A DNA stretch of 64,000 nucleotides from Mesobacillus maritimus. GTDB taxonomy: Bacteria; Bacillota; Bacilli; Bacillales; Cytobacillaceae. The notes under the pieces are model-generated. The model searched no databases, was not told the DNA's origin, and worked only from the letters and a program-made list of their open reading frames with translations. This document shows positions 1 through 8,067 of the stretch, piece by piece. Position 1 is the stretch's first letter. The number at the start of each line of letters is the position of its first letter. The stretch is taken from the NCBI RefSeq assembly GCF_019749255.1, contig NZ_JACWFH010000035.1:84145-148144 (forward strand), written 5' to 3'. The translations under genes were made by a program, and so were the position numbers.

Positions 1-28
1 AGGATTACTCTCATATAGTACTCCTAAA

Positions 29-76
29 TAACTGCTCCCATTTTGTTGATAGCTAACAATTGGGGCAGTTTTTTTA
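29..76 (+). terminator. Rho-independent terminator of an upstream gene outside the window
   Basis: An inverted repeat (ACTGCTCCCA against TGGGGCAGT) is followed by a run of seven T. It lies just inside the left edge, so it most likely ends a gene that begins before the window. Confidence 0.75.
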
Positions 77-210
77 TTGAGCTACTCTTATCCAAATGGA
101 TTTAAAGAGTCTAATGATTAAAATTATTGCGGAAACATTAATCTTCCTTATTTTGTGAACATTTGATAAAATAGTGAGGCTTAAGAGTAACGTGCTTGGA
201 GGATAAGACA

Positions 211-1959
211 ATGAAAGCATTTCTAGATTTAATGTGGTACTTTAAAGCAGAAAAAAAAGCGTATTTAATTGGAATTCTTATGCTTCTTTTTGTTGCTTTT
301 CTACAGCTAGTTCCACCTCGGGTAATTGGAATGGTTGTAGACGAGATTGAGACGGGGACGCTGACAAGACAGGGACTTTTTCAATGGGTTCTAATCCTGA
401 TTGTGGCTGGAGTAGGGATGTATGTGCTTCGCTATTTCTGGAGAATTATGATTTTTGGTTCGTCTGTAAAGCTAGCCAAGCTTTTACGTAATCGGCTCTA
501 TGAGCATTTTACCAGGATGTCGCCAAATTTCTATCAAAAACGGAGAACTGGAGATTTAATGGCTCATGCTACAAATGACCTACAAGCTATCCAACAAACG
601 GCTGGGGTAGGGGTACTTACGTTGGTCGACTCCCTTGCTACCGGTGGGTTTGTTGTGATTGCGATGGCCACCACCATCAGTTGGAAACTGACGTTGATTT
701 GTCTTTTGCCAATGCCCTTAATGGCCATTCTCACTGGGTGGTACGGACAAATGCTTCATTCGCGGTTCCATAAGGCCCAAGAGGCATTTTCAACCTTGAA
801 TGATAAGTCCCAAGAAAGTATAACGGGGATTAAAGTCATTAAAACCTTTGGTCAGGAAAAAGAAGATATAGAAGATTTCCGTAGACAATCAGAGGATGTT
901 GTAAAGAAAAATATTTCTGTTGCAAAGATTGATGCCTTATTTGATCCAACCATTTCTTTAATCGTCGGGATTTCCTTCTTTTTATCCATTGCCTTTGGTT
1001 CAAGGTTCGTCCTAAATGGGGAAATGACGATTGGGAGCCTGGTATCCTTTACCACCTATTTAGGGCTTTTAATTTGGCCGATGCTAGCCTTTGGTCACTT
1101 GTTCAACATTGTCGAACGCGGGCGGGCTTCACTTGACCGAGTTAATTCCTTATTAGGTGAAAAGGTAGAGATTCGCGATCAAAAGGGTGCAATTCAAATG
1201 GTTCCTAAAGGAGATATTGTCTATAAAATAGATAGATTTGCTTACCCAGGGGAACAAAAGCCTCAGTTAAAAGAGATTGATTTTACATTACATCAAGGCC
1301 AAACCTTAGGGATTGTCGGTAAAACAGGGGCGGGGAAGACTTCGCTTCTAAAGGTCCTCATTCGTGAATTTGAAGGCTATGATGGAAGTATTTCCATTGG
1401 GGGACAAATGCTGACAGATTATCAACTAGATAAATTAAGGGAAGCGGTTGGCTATGTTCCTCAAGATCATTTTTTATTTTCAGCCACAGTTGCTGAAAAT
1501 ATTGCCTTTGCTGAACCCAATGCCCCTCGTGAACAAATCTATGAGGCGGCTCGAATTGCACGTATTCATGAAGATATCCTTGATTTTACCAATGGCTATG
1601 AAACGGTTGTTGGGGAGCGAGGTGTTTCCTTGTCAGGGGGACAGAAACAACGGATATCGATTGCCCGGGCAATCTTAATGAACCCAGAGATTTTAATTTT
1701 AGATGATTCTCTTTCCGCAGTTGATGCGAAGACAGAAGAAGAAATTTTAGGAGCATTGAAAGACAATCGGGAAGGAAAGACAACTTTGATTACCGCACAT
1801 CGCCTAAGCGCGATTGAACATGCGGATTTAATTCTCGTTTTAGACGAAGGCGAGATTGTTGAACGCGGCACTCATGAGCAGTTAATGGAACACGAGGGCT
1901 GGTACAAGGATATGTATTTGCGCCAACAGCTAGAAGAGATTGTCGAGTTAGGGGGGTAA
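211..1959 (+). CDS. Heterodimeric ABC exporter, subunit with degenerate Walker B (BmrC/YheI-like)
   Basis: Half-size ABC exporter of 582 aa. An N-terminal membrane domain with about six helices (residues about 10-310) is followed by a nucleotide-binding domain. Visible motifs are Walker A GKTGAGKTS, a canonical LSGGQ signature and the H-loop TAHRLS. Walker B reads ILILDDSLSAVD, so the usual catalytic glutamate is aspartate, the mark of the degenerate subunit of heterodimeric exporters such as BmrC/BmrD. The ATG at 211 is chosen because GGAGG lies 8 bases upstream; the TTG at 196 would contain that site. The partner gene starts 3 bases after the stop. The pair probably exports drugs or lipids; the substrate cannot be read from sequence. 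Confidence 0.93.
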   Translation: MKAFLDLMWYFKAEKKAYLIGILMLLFVAFLQLVPPRVIGMVVDEIETGTLTRQGLFQWVLILIVAGVGMYVLRYFWRIMIFGSSVKLAKLLRNRLYEHFTRMSPNFYQKRRTGDLMAHATNDLQAIQQTAGVGVLTLVDSLATGGFVVIAMATTISWKLTLICLLPMPLMAILTGWYGQMLHSRFHKAQEAFSTLNDKSQESITGIKVIKTFGQEKEDIEDFRRQSEDVVKKNISVAKIDALFDPTISLIVGISFFLSIAFGSRFVLNGEMTIGSLVSFTTYLGLLIWPMLAFGHLFNIVERGRASLDRVNSLLGEKVEIRDQKGAIQMVPKGDIVYKIDRFAYPGEQKPQLKEIDFTLHQGQTLGIVGKTGAGKTSLLKVLIREFEGYDGSISIGGQMLTDYQLDKLREAVGYVPQDHFLFSATVAENIAFAEPNAPREQIYEAARIARIHEDILDFTNGYETVVGERGVSLSGGQKQRISIARAILMNPEILILDDSLSAVDAKTEEEILGALKDNREGKTTLITAHRLSAIEHADLILVLDEGEIVERGTHEQLMEHEGWYKDMYLRQQLEEIVELGG

Positions 1960-1962
1960 CGT

Positions 1963-3759
1963 ATGGAGGAGAAACTAACACCGTTAGACTCGAAACAACA
2001 ACGAACAGTGTTAAAAAGATTATTGGTTTATACTAGGCCGCATATTAAAGCAATATTACTTGCATTTGGGTTTTTATTGCTGACGACGGTTGGGGATGTC
2101 ATTGGACCCATTTTAATCAAAATATTCATTGATGATTATTTAACAATAGGACATTTTCCATATGAGCCCTTGCTGATGCTCGGGATCGCTTATATGGGAA
2201 TTCAAATTATGAACGTGTTTGTATCGTATTATCAACTTTATAAATTTCAAGAGGTTGCTCTTAAAATTATTCAGCAGCTACGGGTTGATGTGTTTACGAA
2301 GGTACAATCCCTTGGATTACGATATTTCGATAGAACCCCGGCAGGGTCAATTGTTTCAAGAGTAACAAATGATACTGAAGCGATTAAGGATATGTTCGTT
2401 TTTGTCATTGCCACCTTTATCCAGAGTGGGTTCTTACTAGTAGGAATCCTGGTTGCCATGTTTGTGTTAAATGTAAAATTGGCTCTTTTCTGTTTGATTG
2501 TTATGCCGTTTATTATGATGATCATGGTGATTTACAGAAAACTTAGCTCGAAATTTTACTTAGATATGCGTGAGCGTCTTAGTCAGCTTAATGCGAAACT
2601 TAGCGAATCGTTGCAGGGAATGTCGATCATTCAAGTATTCCGTCAGGAAAAACGCCTTCGAGGTGAATTCGGGGAAATCAATGATAAACACTATCAGGCA
2701 GGCATGCGTAATATAAAAGCAGACGGACTATTATTACGACCAGCGATTGATCTTGTTTATATCCTCGCACTTATTATTGTTTTAAGCTATTTTGGGATTA
2801 GTTCGTTTGAAAATCCAGTTGAAATTGGTGTACTTTATGCGTTTATCAATTATCTAGATCGATTCTTTGAGCCGGTAAACCAAATTATGCAGCGGTTGTC
2901 GATGTATCAGCAGGCCATTGTTGCTGCTTCAAGAGTATTTAAGCTACTAGACGACAAAGATATCGCACCAGAACAGCCTGTTGTGAGCGATAAAAAAGTT
3001 GTAGATGGGAAAATTGAGGTTCGTAATTTGAGCTTTTCTTATGATGGTAAACGTGATGTTTTGAAGAACATTGAATTTACGGCATTGCCGGGTCAAACAG
3101 TTGCCCTTGTCGGTCACACAGGTAGTGGCAAAAGCTCAATTATTAATCTCTTGATGCGCTTTTATGAGTACAACCGTGGCGAAATCATCATTGATGGAGT
3201 ATCCATTAAGGATTACCCAATAAATGAGCTTAGAGACCGTATGGGGCTCGTTCTTCAGGACCCGTTCCTCTTCTTTGGAAGCGTGAAAGATAATATTCGT
3301 CTTCACAACGAGGGAATTACGGATGAGGAAATTGAAGAAGCGGCAAAATTTGTTCAGGCGGACGCATTTGTAAATAAGCTTGAGGAAGGCTTTGACCATC
3401 AGGTGGTCGAACGGGGAGCGACGTTCTCAAGTGGTCAGAGACAGTTGATAGCTTTTGCTAGAACAATCGCAACCAATCCGAAGATATTAATCTTAGATGA
3501 AGCAACTGCAAATATTGATACAGAAACTGAGGAAGCAATTCAAACAGCTCTTGCAAAAATGCGCAAGGGGCGAACGACGATTGCGATTGCTCATCGTCTA
3601 TCAACCATTCAAGATGCTGATTTAATTCTAGTCCTTCATCAAGGGGAAATCGTAGAGCGGGGAACCCATCAAGAGCTTCTCAACCTAAAAGGGCTATACC
3701 ATAAGATGTATTTGCTCCAAAATGGTTCTGTTGAAAGATTAGAGGATGTGGTGAGTTAA
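1963..3759 (+). CDS. Heterodimeric ABC exporter, catalytic subunit (BmrD/YheH-like)
   Basis: Second half-transporter, 598 aa, with an N-terminal six-helix membrane domain and a C-terminal ATPase. Walker A is GHTGSGKSS, Walker B keeps the catalytic glutamate (ILILDEATANID) and the H-loop is IAHRLS. The signature is altered to FSSGQ. With the first subunit's LSGGQ and Asp Walker B, the heterodimer would have one consensus ATP site (this Walker A/B with the partner's LSGGQ) and one degenerate site. That arrangement is established for BmrCD and TM287/288-type exporters. The gene is co-transcribed with its partner (3-base gap, ribosome site inside the partner's end). The substrate is unknown; multidrug export is the usual assignment. 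Confidence 0.93.
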   Translation: MEEKLTPLDSKQQRTVLKRLLVYTRPHIKAILLAFGFLLLTTVGDVIGPILIKIFIDDYLTIGHFPYEPLLMLGIAYMGIQIMNVFVSYYQLYKFQEVALKIIQQLRVDVFTKVQSLGLRYFDRTPAGSIVSRVTNDTEAIKDMFVFVIATFIQSGFLLVGILVAMFVLNVKLALFCLIVMPFIMMIMVIYRKLSSKFYLDMRERLSQLNAKLSESLQGMSIIQVFRQEKRLRGEFGEINDKHYQAGMRNIKADGLLLRPAIDLVYILALIIVLSYFGISSFENPVEIGVLYAFINYLDRFFEPVNQIMQRLSMYQQAIVAASRVFKLLDDKDIAPEQPVVSDKKVVDGKIEVRNLSFSYDGKRDVLKNIEFTALPGQTVALVGHTGSGKSSIINLLMRFYEYNRGEIIIDGVSIKDYPINELRDRMGLVLQDPFLFFGSVKDNIRLHNEGITDEEIEEAAKFVQADAFVNKLEEGFDHQVVERGATFSSGQRQLIAFARTIATNPKILILDEATANIDTETEEAIQTALAKMRKGRTTIAIAHRLSTIQDADLILVLHQGEIVERGTHQELLNLKGLYHKMYLLQNGSVERLEDVVS

Positions 3760-3837
3760 CTTTGCATGCTCTAATCATATGCGATCAACTTTATTGGAAA
3801 AAGAGACAAAGTTTGATCGGGAGCCTGAAGAAAAAAA

Positions 3838-3877
3838 TAAAACAGCTGGTTGCCTTCTTGGCTTTCAGCTGTTTTTA
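3838..3877. terminator. Bidirectional terminator between exporter operon and spo0E-like gene
   Basis: AACAGCTG and CAGCTGTT form a stem, with A-rich sequence on the left and a T-run on the right, so it can work in both directions. The stop codon of the minus-strand small gene (3875-3877) lies within its T-run. Confidence 0.7.
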
Positions 3878-4045
3878 ATAGGTTTTACTTGTTTGAGTGT
3901 ATTTTCGGTTGTAGGTATTTAGTAAATGGTCAAGTTCTTGGCTATAGCGGATCGCTGCAGAGGAGGTTAATCCATTGGTAGACGCTATTTGGATGAGTTC
4001 GGAGCGTTTCTTTTCAATGAGTCTAACTAGTTCGTTTTTTGACAT
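3875..4045 (-). CDS. Spo0E-like aspartyl-phosphate phosphatase (small)
   Basis: A 56-aa gene on the minus strand, found by translating the gap. It starts MSKNELVRLIEKKR and contains SQELDHLLN, the SQELD signature of Spo0E/YisI/YnzD-type phosphatases, which dephosphorylate Spo0A~P and delay sporulation. An AAAGGAA ribosome site precedes the ATG. Length (50-85 aa) and the two-helix pattern fit the family. It stands alone, convergent with the ABC exporter operon and divergent from ccdA. The residue spacing and signature make the call firm; the physiological trigger is unknown. Confidence 0.88.
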   Translation of the reverse strand: MSKNELVRLIEKKRSELIQIASTNGLTSSAAIRYSQELDHLLNTYNRKYTQTSKTY

Positions 4046-4291
4046 TGAGTTTCCTTTCCAATAATAGTAACTATTATCTGTAAATCTATTGAAAAAAATT
4101 CAAGAAATTTCAAGGCACGAAATCTAGTATAATTCAAAATAGCCTAGAATTCAAAGGGAATCATTCGACGAATTGCGAGAGATTCTGAGGTTTGCAACGT
4201 TACTAAATTGTTCACAGTCCATTTCGTATCTTTTATGGAGTGGATTTGTTAGAATGAAAACGAATTGATGTAAAACAGGAGATGTTTATTA

Positions 4292-4999
4292 ATGACGGAT
4301 GTTAACGTTCTTCTAGCATTTGGGGCTGGATTCTTAAGCTTCATATCACCGTGCTGCCTTCCCCTCTATCCCGCGTTTCTATCGTATATCACGGGGATGT
4401 CAGTAGGGGAGATTAAGAGTGATAATGCGATGCTGCAAAGGCGGAGCATGCTCCATACACTGTTTTTTCTTGTTGGTTTTTCCATTATTTTTATTGCCCT
4501 TGGCTTTGCCACTTCATTTATCGGGCAGATCTTCAGTCAGTACAATGATTTAATTCGACAAATTGGTGCGATATTCATTGTACTATTTGGCTTAATGGTG
4601 GTCGGAATCTTTCAACCAAAATGGCTAATGAAAGACCGGAAATTTGAATTTAAAAACCGTCCTGCAGGTTATTTTGGTACGGTGCTCATTGGAATGGCGT
4701 TTGCAGCTGGGTGGACTCCATGTACTGGCCCTATCCTTGCGTCCGTTATTTTGCTTGCAGGTTCTAATCCAGGATCGGGAATGCTTTATATGATCGCTTA
4801 TATTCTAGGATTTGCGATTCCATTCTTCATCCTTAGCTTTTTCGTTGGCAAAATGCAATGGATTCGAAAAAACAATGTGAAAATCATGAAAATTGGTGGC
4901 TACATCATGATCCTGATGGGGGTTGTCCTTTATTTTGATTGGATGACTCGAATTATTGCTTTCCTATCCCCACTCTTTGGAGGCTTTCAAGGTCTATAA
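4292..4999 (+). CDS. ccdA: Cytochrome c biogenesis thiol-disulfide membrane protein CcdA
   Basis: A 235-aa polytopic membrane protein of the DsbD/CcdA family, the usual Bacillus length. It carries electrons across the membrane to reduce apocytochrome c (and spore-coat partner) disulfides. Two conserved cysteine regions are visible: SPCCLPLYP near residue 20 and TPCTGP near residue 145. Six hydrophobic segments fit CcdA topology. A ribosome site (AGGAGA) precedes the ATG. The next gene is CcdC-like, as in B. subtilis, but the CheY-like yneI gene that lies between them there is absent. Confidence 0.94.
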   Translation: MTDVNVLLAFGAGFLSFISPCCLPLYPAFLSYITGMSVGEIKSDNAMLQRRSMLHTLFFLVGFSIIFIALGFATSFIGQIFSQYNDLIRQIGAIFIVLFGLMVVGIFQPKWLMKDRKFEFKNRPAGYFGTVLIGMAFAAGWTPCTGPILASVILLAGSNPGSGMLYMIAYILGFAIPFFILSFFVGKMQWIRKNNVKIMKIGGYIMILMGVVLYFDWMTRIIAFLSPLFGGFQGL

Positions 5000-5043
5000 G
5001 TTTACCGTTCGAACAATGAGAGGAAAGTATATATGATTTTACT

Positions 5044-5075
5044 TTGTTAAAATCAAAACGAAATTACTGTATAAT
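5044..5075 (+). promoter_or_regulatory. Possible promoter for ccdC-like gene
   Basis: A good -10 (TATAAT, 5070-5075) lies 33 bases before the ccdC start. The -35 is weak: TTAAAA at 5048-5053 gives a 16-base spacer. It would allow ccdC expression independent of ccdA. Confidence 0.45.
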
Positions 5076-5108
5076 GACAATGTAAACCTACTTAAAAGGA
5101 TGAAACAT

Positions 5109-5597
5109 ATGGACTATTTATTACTCTCGACAATAGGTGCAATTGGGATGGGGACTCTTGCACTGTTCGTGCGTATGAAGGCAGCGAAAAGACCAACATC
5201 AGCGAAAAAAATCATTCTGCCCCCAGTATTTATGAGTACGGGAGCGTTAATGTTTTTGTTTCCCATGTTTCGAGTGGAGTTCCTACAAGTGGTCGAGGCA
5301 TTGGCCATAGGGATGCTATTTTCAATCTTGCTGATTAGAACGTCTAAGTTTGAAATTAAAGATAACGAAATTTATTTAAAACGCTCAAAGGCGTTCATGT
5401 ATATCTTAGTAGGGCTTTTATTGGTTCGACTGGTTGCTAAGATTATTTTAAGCGCAACAATCGATGTCGGTGAGCTAGGAGGAATGTTCTGGATCCTTGC
5501 GTTTGGAATGATTGTTCCATGGCGTGTAGCGATGCTCATTGAGTATAAAAAGCTTCTTCGTGAGTTAAACGGACAGATTAAGCCAACGACAGTCTAA
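5109..5597 (+). CDS. ccdC: CcdC-like membrane protein (YneJ family)
   Basis: A 162-aa integral membrane protein resembling B. subtilis CcdC/YneJ, which lies in the ccdA cluster but is not strictly required for cytochrome c maturation there. Four or five hydrophobic helices are visible. An ATG at 5100 is also in frame, but the AAAGGA ribosome site sits directly on it and is properly spaced for the ATG at 5109. The presence of ccdA upstream and yneK nearby supports the assignment; the biochemical role is unknown. Confidence 0.85.
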   Translation: MDYLLLSTIGAIGMGTLALFVRMKAAKRPTSAKKIILPPVFMSTGALMFLFPMFRVEFLQVVEALAIGMLFSILLIRTSKFEIKDNEIYLKRSKAFMYILVGLLLVRLVAKIILSATIDVGELGGMFWILAFGMIVPWRVAMLIEYKKLLRELNGQIKPTTV

Positions 5598-5616
5598 TTA
5601 GAATAAGTTGATGAAT

Positions 5617-5647
5617 AGACGTGTGAACTTGGTTCACACGTCTTTTT
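5617..5647 (+). terminator. Terminator after ccdC
   Basis: A perfect 12-bp stem (AGACGTGTGAAC paired with its complement) around a short TTG-type loop is followed by TTTTT. It ends the ccdA-ccdC unit. Confidence 0.88.
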
Positions 5648-5740
5648 ATGGGAGTAAGAGTAATTGCCTGGTGAGCATGGAAAGGTGGGTACAACGGGAA
5701 AATAGAGGGAGTTAATTGCCCGAAAAGAAGGGAGTTCCTA

Positions 5741-5806
5741 GACGATTGAATATGAAAACAATCTAACTACTACTATAACCTTCAGCTATAATCATGCTCA
5801 ATCGTC
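5741..5806. repeat. Spaced inverted repeat between ccdC and ykkD
   Basis: GACGATTGA at 5741-5749 and its exact complement at 5798-5806 are separated by 48 bases. No T-run follows, so a simple terminator is unlikely. It lies just beyond the end of ykkD. Confidence 0.4.
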
Positions 5807-5817
5807 CAGCCCCTAAA

Positions 5818-6132
5818 TTAAGAAACTAGCTTTAACCCAACTGCAGCACTCAACACTATCGCAATAAATAATATCCGTTTCCAATCTTTTGATTCCCCGT
5901 AAAATAACATACCAATCACAGCTCCTCCTGAGGCACCTATTCCTGTCCAAATCGCATAGGCTGTTCCCATAGGTAAGGTTTCCATTGCAAGGGATAGGAA
6001 GGAAAAGCTTGCACCAAAGGCGAGAATTAGCAGTAGGAGAGAACGCAGTTTACGATCATGGGTATATTGATTCATCATCGCAACCCCTGCCATTTCACAT
6101 AAACCTGCAATCACTAACGAGACCCATGCCAT
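5818..6132 (-). CDS. ykkD: SMR-family guanidinium exporter subunit YkkD
   Basis: A 104-aa small multidrug resistance protein with four membrane helices. The family's essential glutamate is in helix 1 (Glu13, in AGLCEMAG), and the conserved TPMGTAYA-like segment reads LPMGTAYAIWTGIG. It closely follows B. subtilis YkkD as I remember it. Its start codon overlaps the stop of ykkC by one base (TAATG), showing translational coupling in a dual-subunit SMR pump. Because a guanidine-I riboswitch precedes the pair, the natural substrate is inferred to be guanidinium rather than drugs. Confidence 0.93.
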   Translation of the reverse strand: MAWVSLVIAGLCEMAGVAMMNQYTHDRKLRSLLLLILAFGASFSFLSLAMETLPMGTAYAIWTGIGASGGAVIGMLFYGESKDWKRILFIAIVLSAAVGLKLVS

Positions 6133-6473
6133 TATGCCTTCACCTCCTCAGAAACTTTTTCATCTGTAACCAGCTTTAAGCCAATTACTCCTACAAGTAA
6201 AAGAAGAATCAAGAGGATTTTCGCAAGCTTGAAAGGTTCTCCGAAAAAGAGGAGATCTGCAGCAGTTGTCCCCGCAGTCCCTAAGCCAACAAAAACGGCA
6301 TATACAGTTCCGACAGGAAGTCCCCGGCCGGCAATGATTAATCCGTAAAAGCTTACAATAATAGCAATAATGGTGCCGCCCCATTCCAAAGCATTATCGG
6401 CATGCTTTAACCCAATAACCCAAAAGACCTCAAACAGGGCCGCAATAATTACGATGATCCAGTTGCGATTCAT
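6132..6473 (-). CDS. ykkC: SMR-family guanidinium exporter subunit YkkC
   Basis: A 113-aa partner of YkkD with four helices, Glu15 in helix 1 (AALFEVFW) and the conserved [10 protein letters not shown]. It ends in a short charged tail, as YkkC proteins do. It is the first gene behind a guanidine-I riboswitch whose terminator ends about 40 bases before the start codon. The two proteins are expected to assemble as a heterodimer that exports guanidinium in exchange for protons. The identification rests on both the protein and the RNA. Confidence 0.94.
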   Translation of the reverse strand: MNRNWIIVIIAALFEVFWVIGLKHADNALEWGGTIIAIIVSFYGLIIAGRGLPVGTVYAVFVGLGTAGTTAADLLFFGEPFKLAKILLILLLLVGVIGLKLVTDEKVSEEVKA

Positions 6474-6512
6474 GAAGACTCACTCCTTATATTTAATAGG
6501 TTACCCGTAAAA

Positions 6513-6645
6513 TAAAAAAACCGAGAGAACTGTTAGGATAGGTAACAGATCTCCCGGGCTTTTATCCCTCCGTGGCACAGATAAATACTGTGTGTTTTCT
6601 CTCGGACCAGACCAAGCATGGTGCGCCTGCGGAACCCTAGAAAAC
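6513..6645 (-). promoter_or_regulatory. Guanidine-I (ykkC class) riboswitch with terminator
   Basis: On the minus strand the leader contains the hallmark blocks of the ykkC-I aptamer in order: CTAGGGTTCCG, GGTCTGGTCCGAGAG, then CACGGAGGGATAAAAGCCCGGGAGA-type sequence. The last block, CCGGGAGA, is also the 5' half of a strong hairpin with TCTCTCGG, followed by seven T (6514-6520). Guanidine binding should hold this strand in the aptamer and prevent termination. The aptamer spans about 6550-6645 and the terminator 6513-6556. It controls ykkCD. Confidence 0.95.
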
Positions 6646-6741
6646 ATTTACTATGCAATTAGATAACATTATACAAGTTTTTGAGCAGCTTTTATAGACA
6701 TATGACTTAAAAAAATCCCTTAAAGTTTCAGGGCAAAATAA

Positions 6742-6766
6742 AAACTGTCTCGACTGAGACAGCTTA
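6742..6766 (-). terminator. Terminator after yneK
   Basis: On the minus strand CTGTCTC, a four-base loop and GAGACAG form a stem followed by TTTTTATTTT. It begins at the stop codon of the DUF2621 gene. Confidence 0.8.
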
Positions 6767-7189
6767 AAATAAATGTTCATAAGGTTGGATATTAATTTTG
6801 TTCTCAGACAACTTTTGTCGTAAAAATTTATGATCACGTTTTGGTGTCGCCATGATATAACCACGGATGACTAGGTCCTGGGTAATTCTTGAAACCTTTT
6901 CCTTTAGAGCTAACTCGCCAATTTTTCCTGCGATTTTTTGACGTGCCACATCGCGAAATAGTTCCGGAACTGGGCTCACTAGATCTTCAAGAAATTCCTT
7001 TTGATCATCAGGCCAGAGATGCTTCGTTTCGTTCACATAATGCTCTTCCCAATCCATATCGGATTTACCGTCTTCCTTAGGAAGTTTTTTCAAGAACTTC
7101 CGAAACATAAAAAACCCACCAATTGCCATTAACCCGACCATCACAACCGACCAAAATACGATAAACCACATAAACCATCCGTCTAGCAT
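6764..7189 (-). CDS. yneK: YneK-like DUF2621 membrane-anchored protein
   Basis: A 141-aa protein with one N-terminal membrane helix (residues 5-30) and a charged cytoplasmic part containing conserved stretches such as DWEEHYVNETKHLWP, SPVPELFRD and ATPKRDHKFLR. The pattern matches B. subtilis YneK (DUF2621), whose gene follows ccdC in that species. Here it is inverted and separated from ccdC by ykkCD, which suggests an insertion or rearrangement inside the ancestral ccdA-ccdC-yneK cluster. The function is not known. Confidence 0.85.
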   Translation of the reverse strand: MLDGWFMWFIVFWSVVMVGLMAIGGFFMFRKFLKKLPKEDGKSDMDWEEHYVNETKHLWPDDQKEFLEDLVSPVPELFRDVARQKIAGKIGELALKEKVSRITQDLVIRGYIMATPKRDHKFLRQKLSENKINIQPYEHLF

Positions 7190-7289
7190 CTTAAATCCCC
7201 TTCATTCACTAAATCTCGTTATTTTTATTATAGTATCAGCATAGTGAATAAGACAAGTGAGGGATTCTTTGGCAAATGAGTCAAGAAGG

Positions 7290-7318
7290 TTGAAAAAATA
7301 TGAATGGCGAATTATAAT
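7290..7318 (+). promoter_or_regulatory. Promoter of selC
   Basis: TTGAAA (7290-7295) and a perfect TATAAT (7313-7318) are separated by exactly 17 bases. The predicted transcription start falls about 8 bases before the tRNA 5' end, as is common for tRNA genes. Confidence 0.85.
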
Positions 7319-7333
7319 AGAACTTGTCACTAC

Positions 7334-7430
7334 GGGGCTGGATGGGGTACTGGTGTCCTCCACGGTCTTCAAAACCGCTTGTGACCTGCGTGCCAGGTCA
7401 GGTGGGTTCGATTCCCACGCGGTCCCGCCA
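7334..7430 (+). tRNA. selC: Selenocysteine tRNA, tRNA-Sec(UCA)
   Basis: About 97 bases with the features that separate tRNA-Sec from tRNA-Ser. The anticodon loop CTTCAAA carries TCA, which reads UGA. The D arm is extended, and the long variable arm has a 6-bp stem (GACCTG with CAGGTC). The T arm is GTGGG-TTCGATT-CCCAC, then an 8-base acceptor strand, discriminator G and encoded CCA. The acceptor pairs GGGGCTG with CGGTCCC through two G-U pairs; an eighth pair would be G:G as I draw it. A strong promoter and terminator flank it. It implies that selA, selB and selD exist elsewhere in the genome. Confidence 0.95.
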
Positions 7431-7531
7431 ACCATCAGGTTTCTTACATATTGGTCATTTATATGCCCAAACGGATTTTTATACTTTTTTAGCGATTCAG
7501 TTGTAGACCGTTTGCATAATATTTAGTTTGT

Positions 7532-7566
7532 AGCCTTCTACTAAAACATTGTAGGAGGTTTTTTGA
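7532..7566 (+). terminator. Probable selC terminator
   Basis: CCTTCTAC and GTAGGAGG form an 8-bp stem followed by TTTTTT. It is the first good terminator after selC, about 100 bases downstream. Confidence 0.65.
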
Positions 7567-7995
7567 TGCCAAAAACAAAATTCTCAAAGGTTAGATTTAT
7601 ACGAGAAACTGAGTAAATGTATCTAAAGATTAGAGAAGAATTTTTATTTACCACTATGCTTGATATGTTCTTAACGATAAAAGCCATAGGATGGCTTTCT
7701 AAAAGAATGATACATCATTATCATGTATACTTTAATTACTTCATGAATTATTCGGGAGGATATAGCAAATCATGATATTAATAAAAGACTTCTTAAAAGC
7801 TATAATTCCTATATGTTACATGATTAGTGATTAAGTCCAGTTCCTGCTAATGTAAGGATAAAAACAATAAGAGATTCTTAAGATATTGCGATTTAAATGG
7901 ATATATAGATGATTCCATACTTGAACTTTAAACCAGTAAAAATAGGGTACTGACGACGATTCTGTTGCCGCTGGGTTAAAGGAGTAGTAGAACAA
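7567..7995. other. Gap with no recognisable gene
   Basis: Only ORFs of 20 codons or fewer are visible. One, at 7566, has an apparent ribosome site that is really part of the selC terminator stem. I see no conserved RNA motif here. Confidence 0.5.
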
Positions 7996-8029
7996 CGAAA
8001 AAACAGCACAGTCCTTGTGCTGTTTTTCG
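7996..8029 (-). terminator. Terminator after the GPH symporter gene
   Basis: AACAGCACA and its complement form a 9-bp stem with A/T runs on both sides. On the minus strand it is followed by TTTTTT and ends the gene at 8068. Confidence 0.85.
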
Positions 8030-8067
8030 TGTTTCAATTCATTTTTAATAGTCTATCTGAGTGTTGC

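Noticed and set aside
7566..7616. A 16-codon frame with an apparent GGAGG site
   Set aside because: The GGAGG is the 3' half of the probable selC terminator stem, and the peptide has no recognisable feature.
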